NCBI GenBank assembly: GCA_041568735.1
Contig: JBFFZG010000133.1
Location: forward strand, 1-12,673
Direction of reading: 5' to 3'
Source: WTJY01 sp041568735
Lineage (GTDB): Bacteria > Chloroflexota > Anaerolineae > Promineifilales > Promineifilaceae
Length of the DNA: 12,673 nucleotides
The translations under genes were made by a program, and so were the position numbers. Positions 1 through 6,413 of the stretch are shown here, piece by piece (position 1 is the first letter of the stretch; the number at the start of each line of letters is the position of its first letter). The notes under the pieces are model-generated. The model was not told the DNA's origin. It saw only the letters and a list, made by a program, of their open reading frames with translations, and did not search any database.

Positions 1-1763
1 ACCAGGCCTCCCTGGGGTTCAGCAATGCCGCCTCCCTGCGCGAATCGAAAGAAAATGTCGCCGAGCTGCGAACCATGTTCAACGTGACCCAGGCGGTGGC
101 TTCGAGTGTGACGGTTGAGGATCGCGTGCAGAATACCGCCCGCACGCTGCATCACTCGCTGCGGCAGGCGGCGATCGGCATCGTCTCTGTGCTGAGTGAC
201 CAGCGGCTGCAGGTGATCGGCCGGGCGGGCGGCCGGCCGGAGGTGCCCAGCACCCTGCTGGAGCTCAACCCGACGGTTTACAAGCAGATTTTCCGGCAGC
301 ACAAGCCAGTCCATCTCCCCGGCCGCTTTGGCAATGTCGACCTCGGCATCACCTTTTTCCGCCAATGCGCTGAGGAAATCATCATGCCCCTCACCCTCGG
401 CCAGCGCACGATCGGGTTTTTGATCGCCGGACAGAAGGAAGAGGCGGCCTTCAGCGAGCGGGATTTCCGCCTGCTGCAGAATATCTGCATCAGCCTGTCC
501 GCCACCATCGAGAGCGGCCGGCTCTTCGACCAGGTCCAGGCAGCCAACCGCAAACTCCAGGAACTCGACGAAATGAAAACCCTGTTCCTGGCCAACATGT
601 CCCACGAACTGCGGACCCCGCTCAATTCGATTATCGGATTTTCACGGCTCATCCTGAAGGGAATCGATGGACCGATTACCGAAGCCCAGGAAGAAGACCT
701 CAATTCGATTCACAACAGCGGCCAGCATCTTCTCCACCTGATCAACGACATCCTCGACCTGGCAAAGCTGGACGCCGGTAAAATGGGGCTCGCCTTCGAA
801 GCGGTGGATCTCAAGGAGCTGGCCCAATCCGTGCTGACCACCGCGCGCGGACTGGTCCGGGATAAACCGGTTGACCTCAAGTGGGATGTCGCGGACCCCC
901 TGCCTATCATTCAGGGCGACCTCGTCCGCCTGCGCCAGATCCTCCTCAATTTACTATCGAATGCGGCCAAATTCACCGAAAATGGGTCGATAACACTGGC
1001 GATCAGGCCGGTCTTCGAAAAGGGGGAAGAACATTTCGTCCAGATCACGGTGGCCGATACCGGGATCGGCATCGACCGCAAAGATTTTTCCCGCCTGTTT
1101 GCCAAATTTGAACAGGTGGATGCCTCCCCAACCCGGGCCATCAGCGGCACCGGCCTGGGACTGCCGATCGTCTACGAGCTCGTCGAGCTGCACAACGGCC
1201 GGATCTGGGTTGAAAGCGAAGTCGGGGTAGGCAGCCAGTTCCACGTCATCCTGCCGATCAATCAGGTCGAAGGCGGCAATCCAGGCCAGGGACCGGCTGC
1301 CGGCCAGGAATTTCATGTGGTGGGGGAAGGAGCAGGCCTCGTCCACCAACCGCTGCCGGTTAAACGAGAGCGGCCGCGGATGCCTCATTTTGCCAGGGGA
1401 AAGCCGGCCATCCTGCTGGTCGACGACGAGCCATTCGTGCTCACGCTTTACCAGCGTTATCTGGGCGATCTGCCCAACGAAATCGTCATGGCCCACTCGG
1501 GAAGCGAAGCCCTCCGCCAGCTGCGGGAGCGGCCGGAAGCGTTTGGGCTGGTCCTGCTCGATATTCACATGCCCTATCTGTCGGGCTGGGATGTCCTGCG
1601 GGAGATCCGGGAGGATCCGCAGCTGGCCCGCCTCCCCGTGGTCGTCTGTTCTGTCGACGTCAGTCAAAAGGAAGCGGAATCGCATGGGGCTCAGCTCGCC
1701 CTGACCAAGCCCATTATTTCCGAAGATCTGAGCCGGGTTTTCCAGTTTATCCAGGCCCTCTAG
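1..1763 (+). CDS. Hybrid sensor histidine kinase (GAF - HisKA - HATPase - receiver), 5' end missing
   Basis: Sensor kinase that should autophosphorylate on a histidine and pass phosphate to its own receiver domain; probably cytoplasmic in the visible part. The reading frame is open from base 3 with coding-like sequence before the first ATG at 75, so the true start lies left of the window. Numbering from that Met: a GAF-like sensory region at about 5-150, a short coiled-coil linker, HisKA with the H-box SHELRTP (His177), HATPase_c with N-box near 291-300, DTGIGI at 328 and GTGLGLPI at 358, a low-complexity linker at about 395-440, then a receiver with VDDE at 449-452, phospho-acceptor Asp496 in LLDIHM, and the conserved Lys in LTKP. 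No membrane segment is visible. The signal is unknown. It is followed on the same strand by a second kinase, suggesting a shared phosphorelay (inference). Confidence 0.93.
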   Translation, partial: QASLGFSNAASLRESKENVAELRTMFNVTQAVASSVTVEDRVQNTARTLHHSLRQAAIGIVSVLSDQRLQVIGRAGGRPEVPSTLLELNPTVYKQIFRQHKPVHLPGRFGNVDLGITFFRQCAEEIIMPLTLGQRTIGFLIAGQKEEAAFSERDFRLLQNICISLSATIESGRLFDQVQAANRKLQELDEMKTLFLANMSHELRTPLNSIIGFSRLILKGIDGPITEAQEEDLNSIHNSGQHLLHLINDILDLAKLDAGKMGLAFEAVDLKELAQSVLTTARGLVRDKPVDLKWDVADPLPIIQGDLVRLRQILLNLLSNAAKFTENGSITLAIRPVFEKGEEHFVQITVADTGIGIDRKDFSRLFAKFEQVDASPTRAISGTGLGLPIVYELVELHNGRIWVESEVGVGSQFHVILPINQVEGGNPGQGPAAGQEFHVVGEGAGLVHQPLPVKRERPRMPHFARGKPAILLVDDEPFVLTLYQRYLGDLPNEIVMAHSGSEALRQLRERPEAFGLVLLDIHMPYLSGWDVLREIREDPQLARLPVVVCSVDVSQKEAESHGAQLALTKPIISEDLSRVFQFIQAL

Positions 1764-1803
1764 CGCCTGGGCGGCCGCCGCACGGATAAGGAATAGTCTC
1801 CTA

Positions 1804-1831
1804 TTGAGTCCGGCCGGATAGCGGATAAAAT
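1804..1831 (+). promoter_or_regulatory. Candidate sigma70-type promoter for the receiver-kinase gene
   Basis: TTGAGT (1804-1809) and TAAAAT (1826-1831) match the -35 and -10 consensus at 4/6 and 5/6, with a 16-bp spacer. Transcription would start near 1838 and give a leader of about 93 nt before the GTG at 1931. This is read by eye only. Confidence 0.35.
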
Positions 1832-1880
1832 AGGCGGGCGCGAGCGCGTTTCGACGTGCAGCTGACCCGAGGCTTTCCGC

Positions 1881-1902
1881 CCGGCCGCGATCAAGCGGCC
1901 GG
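1881..1902 (+). promoter_or_regulatory. GC-only stem-loop in the leader of the receiver-kinase gene
   Basis: CCGGCCGC (1881-1888), loop GATCAA and GCGGCCGG (1895-1902) form a perfect 8-bp stem, extendable by a few pairs with a bulge. It sits 14 nt upstream of the GAGGA ribosome binding site at 1917-1921 and has no U-tract, so it is not a standard terminator. Its role is unknown; it could affect translation or mRNA stability. Confidence 0.4.
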
Positions 1903-1930
1903 CGCTGAAGACGATCGAGGATATTTGCCG

Positions 1931-3157
1931 GTGAGCACTTCTCCAACCATTCTCTATATTGAAGATAATATCGCCAATCAGAAGCTGGTGCAGCGGGTCC
2001 TCGAGCGCCATAACTACCGGGTGCTGATCGCCAACGACGGCTTTGAAGGGATTGAAATGGCCAAACAGGAGCAGCCGGCCTTGATCCTGATGGATATTAA
2101 CCTGCCGACTATGGACGGACGGCAGATCACCACCCGCCTGCGCAGTATCTCCCACTTCGCCGCCACCCCCATTATCGCACTGACCGCCAACAATTCGCCG
2201 GACAGCCGCGCCCAGGCGCTGGCCGCCGGCTGCAACGGCTTCCTCACGAAACCGATCGACGTGTCGACCTTTCCCAGCCAGGTTGGCGATTTCCTGCAGG
2301 GCAGCGCCGAAAGCCTGGCCCAGGAAGAGGAAAGCGAGCAGCTCAAAATTTACGCCCAGCAGCTCGTTACCAGTCTGGAAGATAAGATCCGCGAACTGCA
2401 GGAGGCCAATCACCAGCTGCGGGAGCTCGATCGCCTGAAAAGCGATTTTATCGTGCTCGTTTCCCATGAACTGCGGACCCCGCTGACCCTGATTAACGGC
2501 TATTCCCACCTGCTGCGCGATTACGCCAGGCAGGCGGAAGCCGGCGGGGATGCCCAGCTCGCCTACGTCACGTCCGGGCTGACCAAAGGCATCGACCGCC
2601 TGTCCACCGTGATCAACGAGGTGATCAGTATGTCCCGGATCGCCTCCGGCGCGCTGGAGCTGGCCGCCGGACCGGTGCGGCTGGGAGATACCATTCAGGA
2701 AATCGTGAAAACCAGACTGGAAGCCGTCGAGGCGCGCGGACTGGTTCTGGAGATGAATGGGGTGGACTCCCTGCCGGTCGTCCATGGAGATGGCGCACTG
2801 CTGAAAAACGCCTTCGATAATATTATCGGCAACGCCATCAAGTTCACACCAGACGGCGGCCGGATCACGATTACGGGGAAGAAAGAAGCTGGCGCCGTCA
2901 CCCTGACGATCGCCGATACCGGAATCGGCATTCCGGTTGAAGAGCAGCGCCGCATTTTTGACCACTTTCACATCCTCGGCTCCATCCAGAACCATTCGAC
3001 GAGCAAATCGAACTTTCAAGGCGGTGGGCTTGGCCTGGGCCTGCCGATCGCCCGGGGCATCATCGAAGCCCATCGGGGTAAAATCTGGGTGGAAAGCGCC
3101 GGCCGCAATCCCGAAGACCCACCCGGAAGCACGTTTTACATCCAGCTTCCTCTCTAA
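1931..3157 (+). CDS. Receiver - histidine kinase protein (REC - coiled coil - HisKA - HATPase)
   Basis: Two-component signalling protein of 408 residues with the receiver at the N-terminus. GTG at 1931 is chosen as start: GAGGA at 1917-1921 lies 9 nt upstream, and translation then begins just before the first receiver strand; an upstream in-frame GTG at 1856 lacks this support. Receiver at 5-122 with EDN at 11, phospho-acceptor Asp55 in LMDINLP and Lys in LTKP; a coiled coil at about 130-170; HisKA with His179 in SHELRTP; HATPase_c with an N-box near 290-304, DTGIGI at 329 and GGGLGLGLP at 364-372. There is no sensor domain and no transmembrane segment, so its input probably arrives as phosphate or by protein contact, possibly from the hybrid kinase just upstream (inference). 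Such REC-HK proteins often sit inside multi-step phosphorelays. Confidence 0.93.
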   Translation: MSTSPTILYIEDNIANQKLVQRVLERHNYRVLIANDGFEGIEMAKQEQPALILMDINLPTMDGRQITTRLRSISHFAATPIIALTANNSPDSRAQALAAGCNGFLTKPIDVSTFPSQVGDFLQGSAESLAQEEESEQLKIYAQQLVTSLEDKIRELQEANHQLRELDRLKSDFIVLVSHELRTPLTLINGYSHLLRDYARQAEAGGDAQLAYVTSGLTKGIDRLSTVINEVISMSRIASGALELAAGPVRLGDTIQEIVKTRLEAVEARGLVLEMNGVDSLPVVHGDGALLKNAFDNIIGNAIKFTPDGGRITITGKKEAGAVTLTIADTGIGIPVEEQRRIFDHFHILGSIQNHSTSKSNFQGGGLGLGLPIARGIIEAHRGKIWVESAGRNPEDPPGSTFYIQLPL

Positions 3158-3195
3158 ACGGGCAGCCCTTCCGCCCATCCCGGTTCGCTCGCTTC

Positions 3196-3224
3196 TTGGG
3201 ACCCCTCCCGAGATGTGATACACT
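3196..3224 (+). promoter_or_regulatory. Candidate promoter for the inositol-monophosphatase-family gene
   Basis: TTGGGA (3196-3201) and TACACT (3219-3224), each 4/6 to consensus, are separated by exactly 17 bp; a TG dinucleotide lies a few bases before the -10. The predicted leader to the ATG at 3319 is about 88 nt. The 161-nt gap between the genes holds nothing else recognisable. Confidence 0.35.
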
Positions 3225-3318
3225 ACACGCACCCACCTTTTGAACCTTATCGATCCCGATTTTTGGCGCCTTGAAGTCTGCATGGCTTTGAGGCTTCTTT
3301 ATTTGGCGAGACCCATCC

Positions 3319-4161
3319 ATGACGAGCAACGAAGACCTGGCTGCCGCCGCCGAAACGATCATCATCGCCGCGGGTAATCTCCTCCAGAAAAAGGTTGAGA
3401 AGCCGCGTGAATTAACCCACAAAGGATTTCGCGATATCGTCACGGATGCCGATTTCGCCTCCCAGCGGTTCATCACCCAGGAACTCCACCGCCGGTTTCC
3501 CGGCCACGGATTCATCACCGAGGAAGATGACGACCAGATCCCGTCGTCCGGGGAGGTTATCTGGATCATCGATCCGATCGATGGCACGAGTAACTTCAGC
3601 CGGCAAATTCCCAATTATTCGATCGCAATCGCGGCCGGCCGGCCGGTCAATGACGATCTGCAGATCGATGTGGGCATGATCTACGATCCGGTCCGGCAGG
3701 AGCTGTTTTGCGCCGTCCGGGGACAGGGGGCCCGGCTCAACCGCGTGCCCATTTTCGCCTCGCAAACGGAAAACCCCCAGGAATCAATTTTTTCACTCGA
3801 CTGGTCCCACCATGTCGAAACCCGGCGGGAAACGATCGACATCCTCGGGGTCGTCGCCCACCATGTGAAAACGGTGCGGGCGGTGGGATCGGCAGCCCTG
3901 GCCATCGCCTGGGTGGCCGCCGGCCGGCTGGACGGCTATATGAACATTCATCTCTTTCCGTGGGACGTCGCGGCGGCCGCGCTGATCGCTGCCGAAGCCG
4001 GCGGTCGAGTCACAAATTTTTATGGTGAAGATTGGCACTTCCGGCAGATGGACTGCCTGGTCAGCAATGGGAAACTCCACGATACCTACCTGAATCTGAT
4101 CCGGGAAGGGCAGATCGCCGCGCTCAAACGAACGGACATCTCCAGCGAACAGGAGCGCTGA
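3319..4161 (+). CDS. Inositol monophosphatase family phosphatase
   Basis: Magnesium-dependent phosphomonoesterase of the IMPase/SuhB/CysQ/FBPase-like superfamily, 280 residues, the usual length, probably cytosolic. Metal and catalytic motifs are all present: TEED with Glu68-Glu69, WIIDPIDGTSNF with DPIDGT at 85-90, and WDVAAA with Asp216 in the C-terminal motif followed by AEAGG. The substrate cannot be fixed from sequence; myo-inositol-1-phosphate, 3'-phosphoadenosine phosphates and histidinol phosphate are all used within this superfamily. The SNF in place of the common TNF after DPIDGT is a mild variation. The ribosome binding site before ATG 3319 is weak (GGCGAG at 3305-3310). It has its own candidate promoter and is separated from the serine genes downstream by 248 nt with a hairpin, so it is probably a separate transcription unit. 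Confidence 0.93.
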   Translation: MTSNEDLAAAAETIIIAAGNLLQKKVEKPRELTHKGFRDIVTDADFASQRFITQELHRRFPGHGFITEEDDDQIPSSGEVIWIIDPIDGTSNFSRQIPNYSIAIAAGRPVNDDLQIDVGMIYDPVRQELFCAVRGQGARLNRVPIFASQTENPQESIFSLDWSHHVETRRETIDILGVVAHHVKTVRAVGSAALAIAWVAAGRLDGYMNIHLFPWDVAAAALIAAEAGGRVTNFYGEDWHFRQMDCLVSNGKLHDTYLNLIREGQIAALKRTDISSEQER

Positions 4162-4192
4162 GACGGCCGCGGCACCGGAATTGCCGGCCGTC
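4162..4192 (+). terminator. Strong GC hairpin directly after the phosphatase stop codon (no U-tract)
   Basis: GACGGCC (4162-4168) plus GGCA (4171-4174) pair with TGCC (4182-4185) plus GGCCGTC (4186-4192). This gives 11 bp with a 2-nt bulge and a 7-nt loop, beginning at the base after the stop codon. No run of T follows, so it may be a non-canonical terminator or a 3'-end stabiliser. The rest of the gap up to 4409 holds the promoter and palindrome listed below and no gene. Confidence 0.4.
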
Positions 4193-4319
4193 CGCTTCCC
4201 AACCAGCGACCCGTTTCCCCCATCTGTCGACATTGAACAAACAAACAGCCGCCATTTTGTGCAGATCGACCGCCGCCACTGCAGCCCCGATTGGGGCCGG
4301 GGATTTACCGTAAAAAATA

Positions 4320-4348
4320 TTGGTGATCCCCCCTTCCCCCGGTAAAAT
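4320..4348 (+). promoter_or_regulatory. Candidate promoter of the serine biosynthesis cluster
   Basis: TTGGTG (4320-4325, 3/6) and TAAAAT (4343-4348, 5/6) are spaced by 17 bp. Transcription would start near 4355, about 55 nt before the ATG at 4410. The region is embedded in an imperfect inverted repeat, TTTACCG (4304-4310) with CGGTAAA (4340-4346), which overlaps the -10. Confidence 0.3.
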
Positions 4349-4357
4349 TGCCCCTTA

Positions 4358-4373
4358 TGTGCAAAAGTTCACA
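4358..4373. promoter_or_regulatory. CRP/FNR-family-like palindromic operator
   Basis: TGTGC-N6-TCACA differs by one base from the classical CRP consensus TGTGA-N6-TCACA. It lies just after the predicted transcription start (about 4355), where a bound regulator would normally repress. The regulator and its presence in this organism are not shown by the window; the match could be chance. Confidence 0.3.
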
Positions 4374-4409
4374 AATAAATTTCCCTGAGGATCCTGCCGG
4401 AAATTCATT

Positions 4410-5252
4410 ATGCGCTGGCCAGCTTATCGTCATGTAATTTTTGACTGCGATTCCACGCTCAGCACAATCGAAGGAATCGACATCCTGGCCGAATCGGCCG
4501 CCAAAAAGTGGCGCATTGAAGTGCTCACCAATGCGGCCATGAACGGCGACCTCGACCTGGCTGAGGTCTACGGCAAGCGGCTGCGGGCAGTGCGGCCGAC
4601 CCGGCACCAGGTCCAGGCGATTAAAAACAGCTACAAGCGCCATCTCGTCGAGGACGCCCGGGAAGTGATCCAGGCGCTCCAGACATTGGGTCACGAAGTG
4701 TATATCGTCAGCGGCGGCCTGCTCGAACCAGTCATGGAATTCGGCATCTTTCTCGGGGTTCCGGAAGCACACATCCGCGCCGTGGATGTCCAGTACGATG
4801 CCCTGACCGGGGAATGGTGGCGCCAGAGCACCCGGGCAGAAGTCCGTTATAAGACGTTCGAGGAGGGGGCGCTGACCGCCACCGACGGCAAGGCGGAAAT
4901 TATCTCCGACCTGCTGGGAGAGCAAAACGGCCGTTCCCTGCTGATCGGCGACGGCAGCAGCGACCTGCTGGCAGCCGATCGGGTCGACCTGTTCGTCGGT
5001 TTTGGGGGGGTGGTCACCCGGCCGCGCATCCTGGAGCGGGCGCCGGTTTTCCTCCACAGCAGCAGCCTGGCTCCCCTGCTGGCTCTGGCCCTCGGACCGG
5101 CCGCGCTGGCCCGGCTCCACCAGACCGAACTGGCTTACCTGGCCGAAAAATGTGTGCAGTTGATTGAGCAAGGAGAACTTACCTTTAACGATGAGCGACT
5201 CAACGAAAAATTCCGCAAAGCATATCAAGCTGTTTTTACCCGGTCCAACTGA
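4410..5252 (+). CDS. serB: HAD-family phosphatase, probable phosphoserine phosphatase
   Basis: Probably the last step of serine synthesis, hydrolysing O-phosphoserine to serine. SerB-type HAD motifs occur in order: FDCDST with nucleophile Asp12 and Asp14, EGIDILA at 21-27 (the SerB-like substrate-side Glu), VSGG at 100-103, DGKAE with Lys161, and IGDGSSDLLA with Asp181 and Asp185. At 280 residues it is longer than typical SerB (about 210-225) because of a C-terminal extension of about 60-70 residues, partly helical and hydrophobic. An in-frame TGA at 4386 limits the start; ATG 4410 is the first good one, with only a weak ribosome binding site. The gene overlaps the following aminotransferase by 62 nt, and serA lies beyond, which is the main reason for choosing phosphoserine rather than another phosphate as substrate. 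Confidence 0.85.
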   Translation: MRWPAYRHVIFDCDSTLSTIEGIDILAESAAKKWRIEVLTNAAMNGDLDLAEVYGKRLRAVRPTRHQVQAIKNSYKRHLVEDAREVIQALQTLGHEVYIVSGGLLEPVMEFGIFLGVPEAHIRAVDVQYDALTGEWWRQSTRAEVRYKTFEEGALTATDGKAEIISDLLGEQNGRSLLIGDGSSDLLAADRVDLFVGFGGVVTRPRILERAPVFLHSSSLAPLLALALGPAALARLHQTELAYLAEKCVQLIEQGELTFNDERLNEKFRKAYQAVFTRSN

Positions 5253-6306
5253 GGTCAGCGCTGAAATTCTCCAGGCCCAAACGACCTGGATGATCGGCCA
5301 CCGCATGCCGGAATCCCTCGAATTAGTCGGCCGCATTAAGCCGAAATTGAAGCAGGTATTCCGGACGGACAGCCGGGTGCTGATCTCCGCCTCATCCGGG
5401 ACCGGCCTCTGGGAAGGGGCTTCCCGCAACTGCATCCGGGAGCGGGTGCTGCACTGCACCAACGGTTCCTTCGGCGATCGCTGGGTCGATGTTTCCCGGC
5501 TCAACGGGAAGATCGTGGATGTGCTGGATGTCGACTGGGGCCAACCGATTCTTCCGGAGCAGGTGGTCGAACGGCTGGCCCAGGCTCCCTACGATGCCGT
5601 CGCCTTCGTCCATAATGAGACGAGTGTCGGCATCACCAACCCGGTGCGTGAGATCGCCCGGGCGATCCGCCAGATGCCCGGGGGTGAGGAGATCACCATC
5701 ATGGTCGATTCGGTCAGCGGGCTCGGCGGGGCCGAGCTGGAAACGGATGCCTGGGAGCTCGACGTGGTCATCACCTCGAGCCAGAAAACGTTCGCCCTGC
5801 CCCCCGGCCTGGCCTTTGCGTCCGTCTCTGATCGGGCTTTCGAAAAGGCAAAAACGATACCCAATCGGGGCTACTATTTTGATTTTATTACCCTGGATGA
5901 GTCCCTGGCCAAGAATCAGACGCCGGCCACCCCGGCCATCTCCCTCCTCTTCGCCCTGGACCTGCAGCTCGATCGCATGCTGGCGGAGACGATGGAAAAG
6001 CGCTGGGAGCGCCACCTGGCCATGCGCCGTGTCACCCACGAATGGGTGCACAGTCGAGGTTTTGCCATCTTTCCGGAGATCGCCTTCGCCTCGCCGACCG
6101 TCTCCACAATCAGCAACACCCATGGGATCGCCATCTCCGAGCTGAACAAGTTTCTGCGTGCCCGCGGGATGATTCTCAGCAGCGGCTACGGCAAAATCAA
6201 GGCCCAGACGTTCCGCATCGGCACGATGGGGGATTGGACGCCGGCCGATATCGCCGAGCTGCTCTCTAATGTGGACGACTTCCTTCGGCAGCAGGGTCTC
6301 CTCTAG
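5191..6306 (+). CDS. Class V PLP aminotransferase (alanine-glyoxylate / serine-pyruvate type), probable phosphoserine aminotransferase
   Basis: Fold-type I PLP enzyme of 371 residues. From ATG 5191 the typical N-terminal strand LFLPGPTEV appears after 13 residues. VHNETSVGITNPV is a family hallmark, MVDSVSGLGG supplies the PLP-binding Asp, and SSQKTFALPPGLAF contains the Schiff-base Lys199. An in-frame TTG at 5164 would add 9 residues but has no ribosome binding site; AGGAG at 5171-5175 is 15 nt before ATG 5191, a long spacing. The first 62 nt are inside the end of the HAD phosphatase gene in another frame, so translation is probably coupled. Members of this family use alanine, serine or aspartate with glyoxylate, pyruvate or related acceptors. 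Placed between a SerB-like phosphatase and SerA, with no classical SerC, phosphohydroxypyruvate amination is the best guess (inference). Confidence 0.88.
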   Translation: MSDSTKNSAKHIKLFLPGPTEVSAEILQAQTTWMIGHRMPESLELVGRIKPKLKQVFRTDSRVLISASSGTGLWEGASRNCIRERVLHCTNGSFGDRWVDVSRLNGKIVDVLDVDWGQPILPEQVVERLAQAPYDAVAFVHNETSVGITNPVREIARAIRQMPGGEEITIMVDSVSGLGGAELETDAWELDVVITSSQKTFALPPGLAFASVSDRAFEKAKTIPNRGYYFDFITLDESLAKNQTPATPAISLLFALDLQLDRMLAETMEKRWERHLAMRRVTHEWVHSRGFAIFPEIAFASPTVSTISNTHGIAISELNKFLRARGMILSSGYGKIKAQTFRIGTMGDWTPADIAELLSNVDDFLRQQGLL

Positions 6307-6338
6307 ACCCGGCCGGGCACCCAGGCGGGCCCGGGGTC
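6306..6338 (+). terminator. GC-rich hairpin at the aminotransferase stop codon (no U-tract)
   Basis: GACC (6306-6309) plus CCGGGC (6313-6318) pair with GCCCGG (6329-6334) plus GGTC (6335-6338). This gives 10 bp with a 3-nt bulge and a 10-nt loop. Lacking a T-run, it is a weak terminator candidate. It could partly separate serA from the two genes before it. The rest of the 107-nt gap shows no convincing promoter. Confidence 0.3.
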
Positions 6339-6413
6339 ACTCCAACACGGATACAAGAAAACGGCGGGCGGCGGTTTCATCGGCCGCGGAGCGCCGATCA
6401 CATTGAGGAATGG

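Noticed and set aside
1856..1930. A longer version of the receiver-kinase starting at GTG 1856.
   Set aside because: The added residues precede the first receiver strand, do not resemble the domain, and would span the leader hairpin; GTG 1931 has a good ribosome binding site.
954..3283. Long minus-strand open frames opposite the two kinase genes.
   Set aside because: The plus-strand frames carry complete kinase and receiver motifs; the opposite frames show no recognisable domain and are expected in high-GC sequence.
3629..3650. GGCC-rich repeat in the phosphatase gene as a repeat element.
   Set aside because: It lies inside well-conserved coding sequence (AAGRPV) and is explained by codon use in a GC-rich gene.
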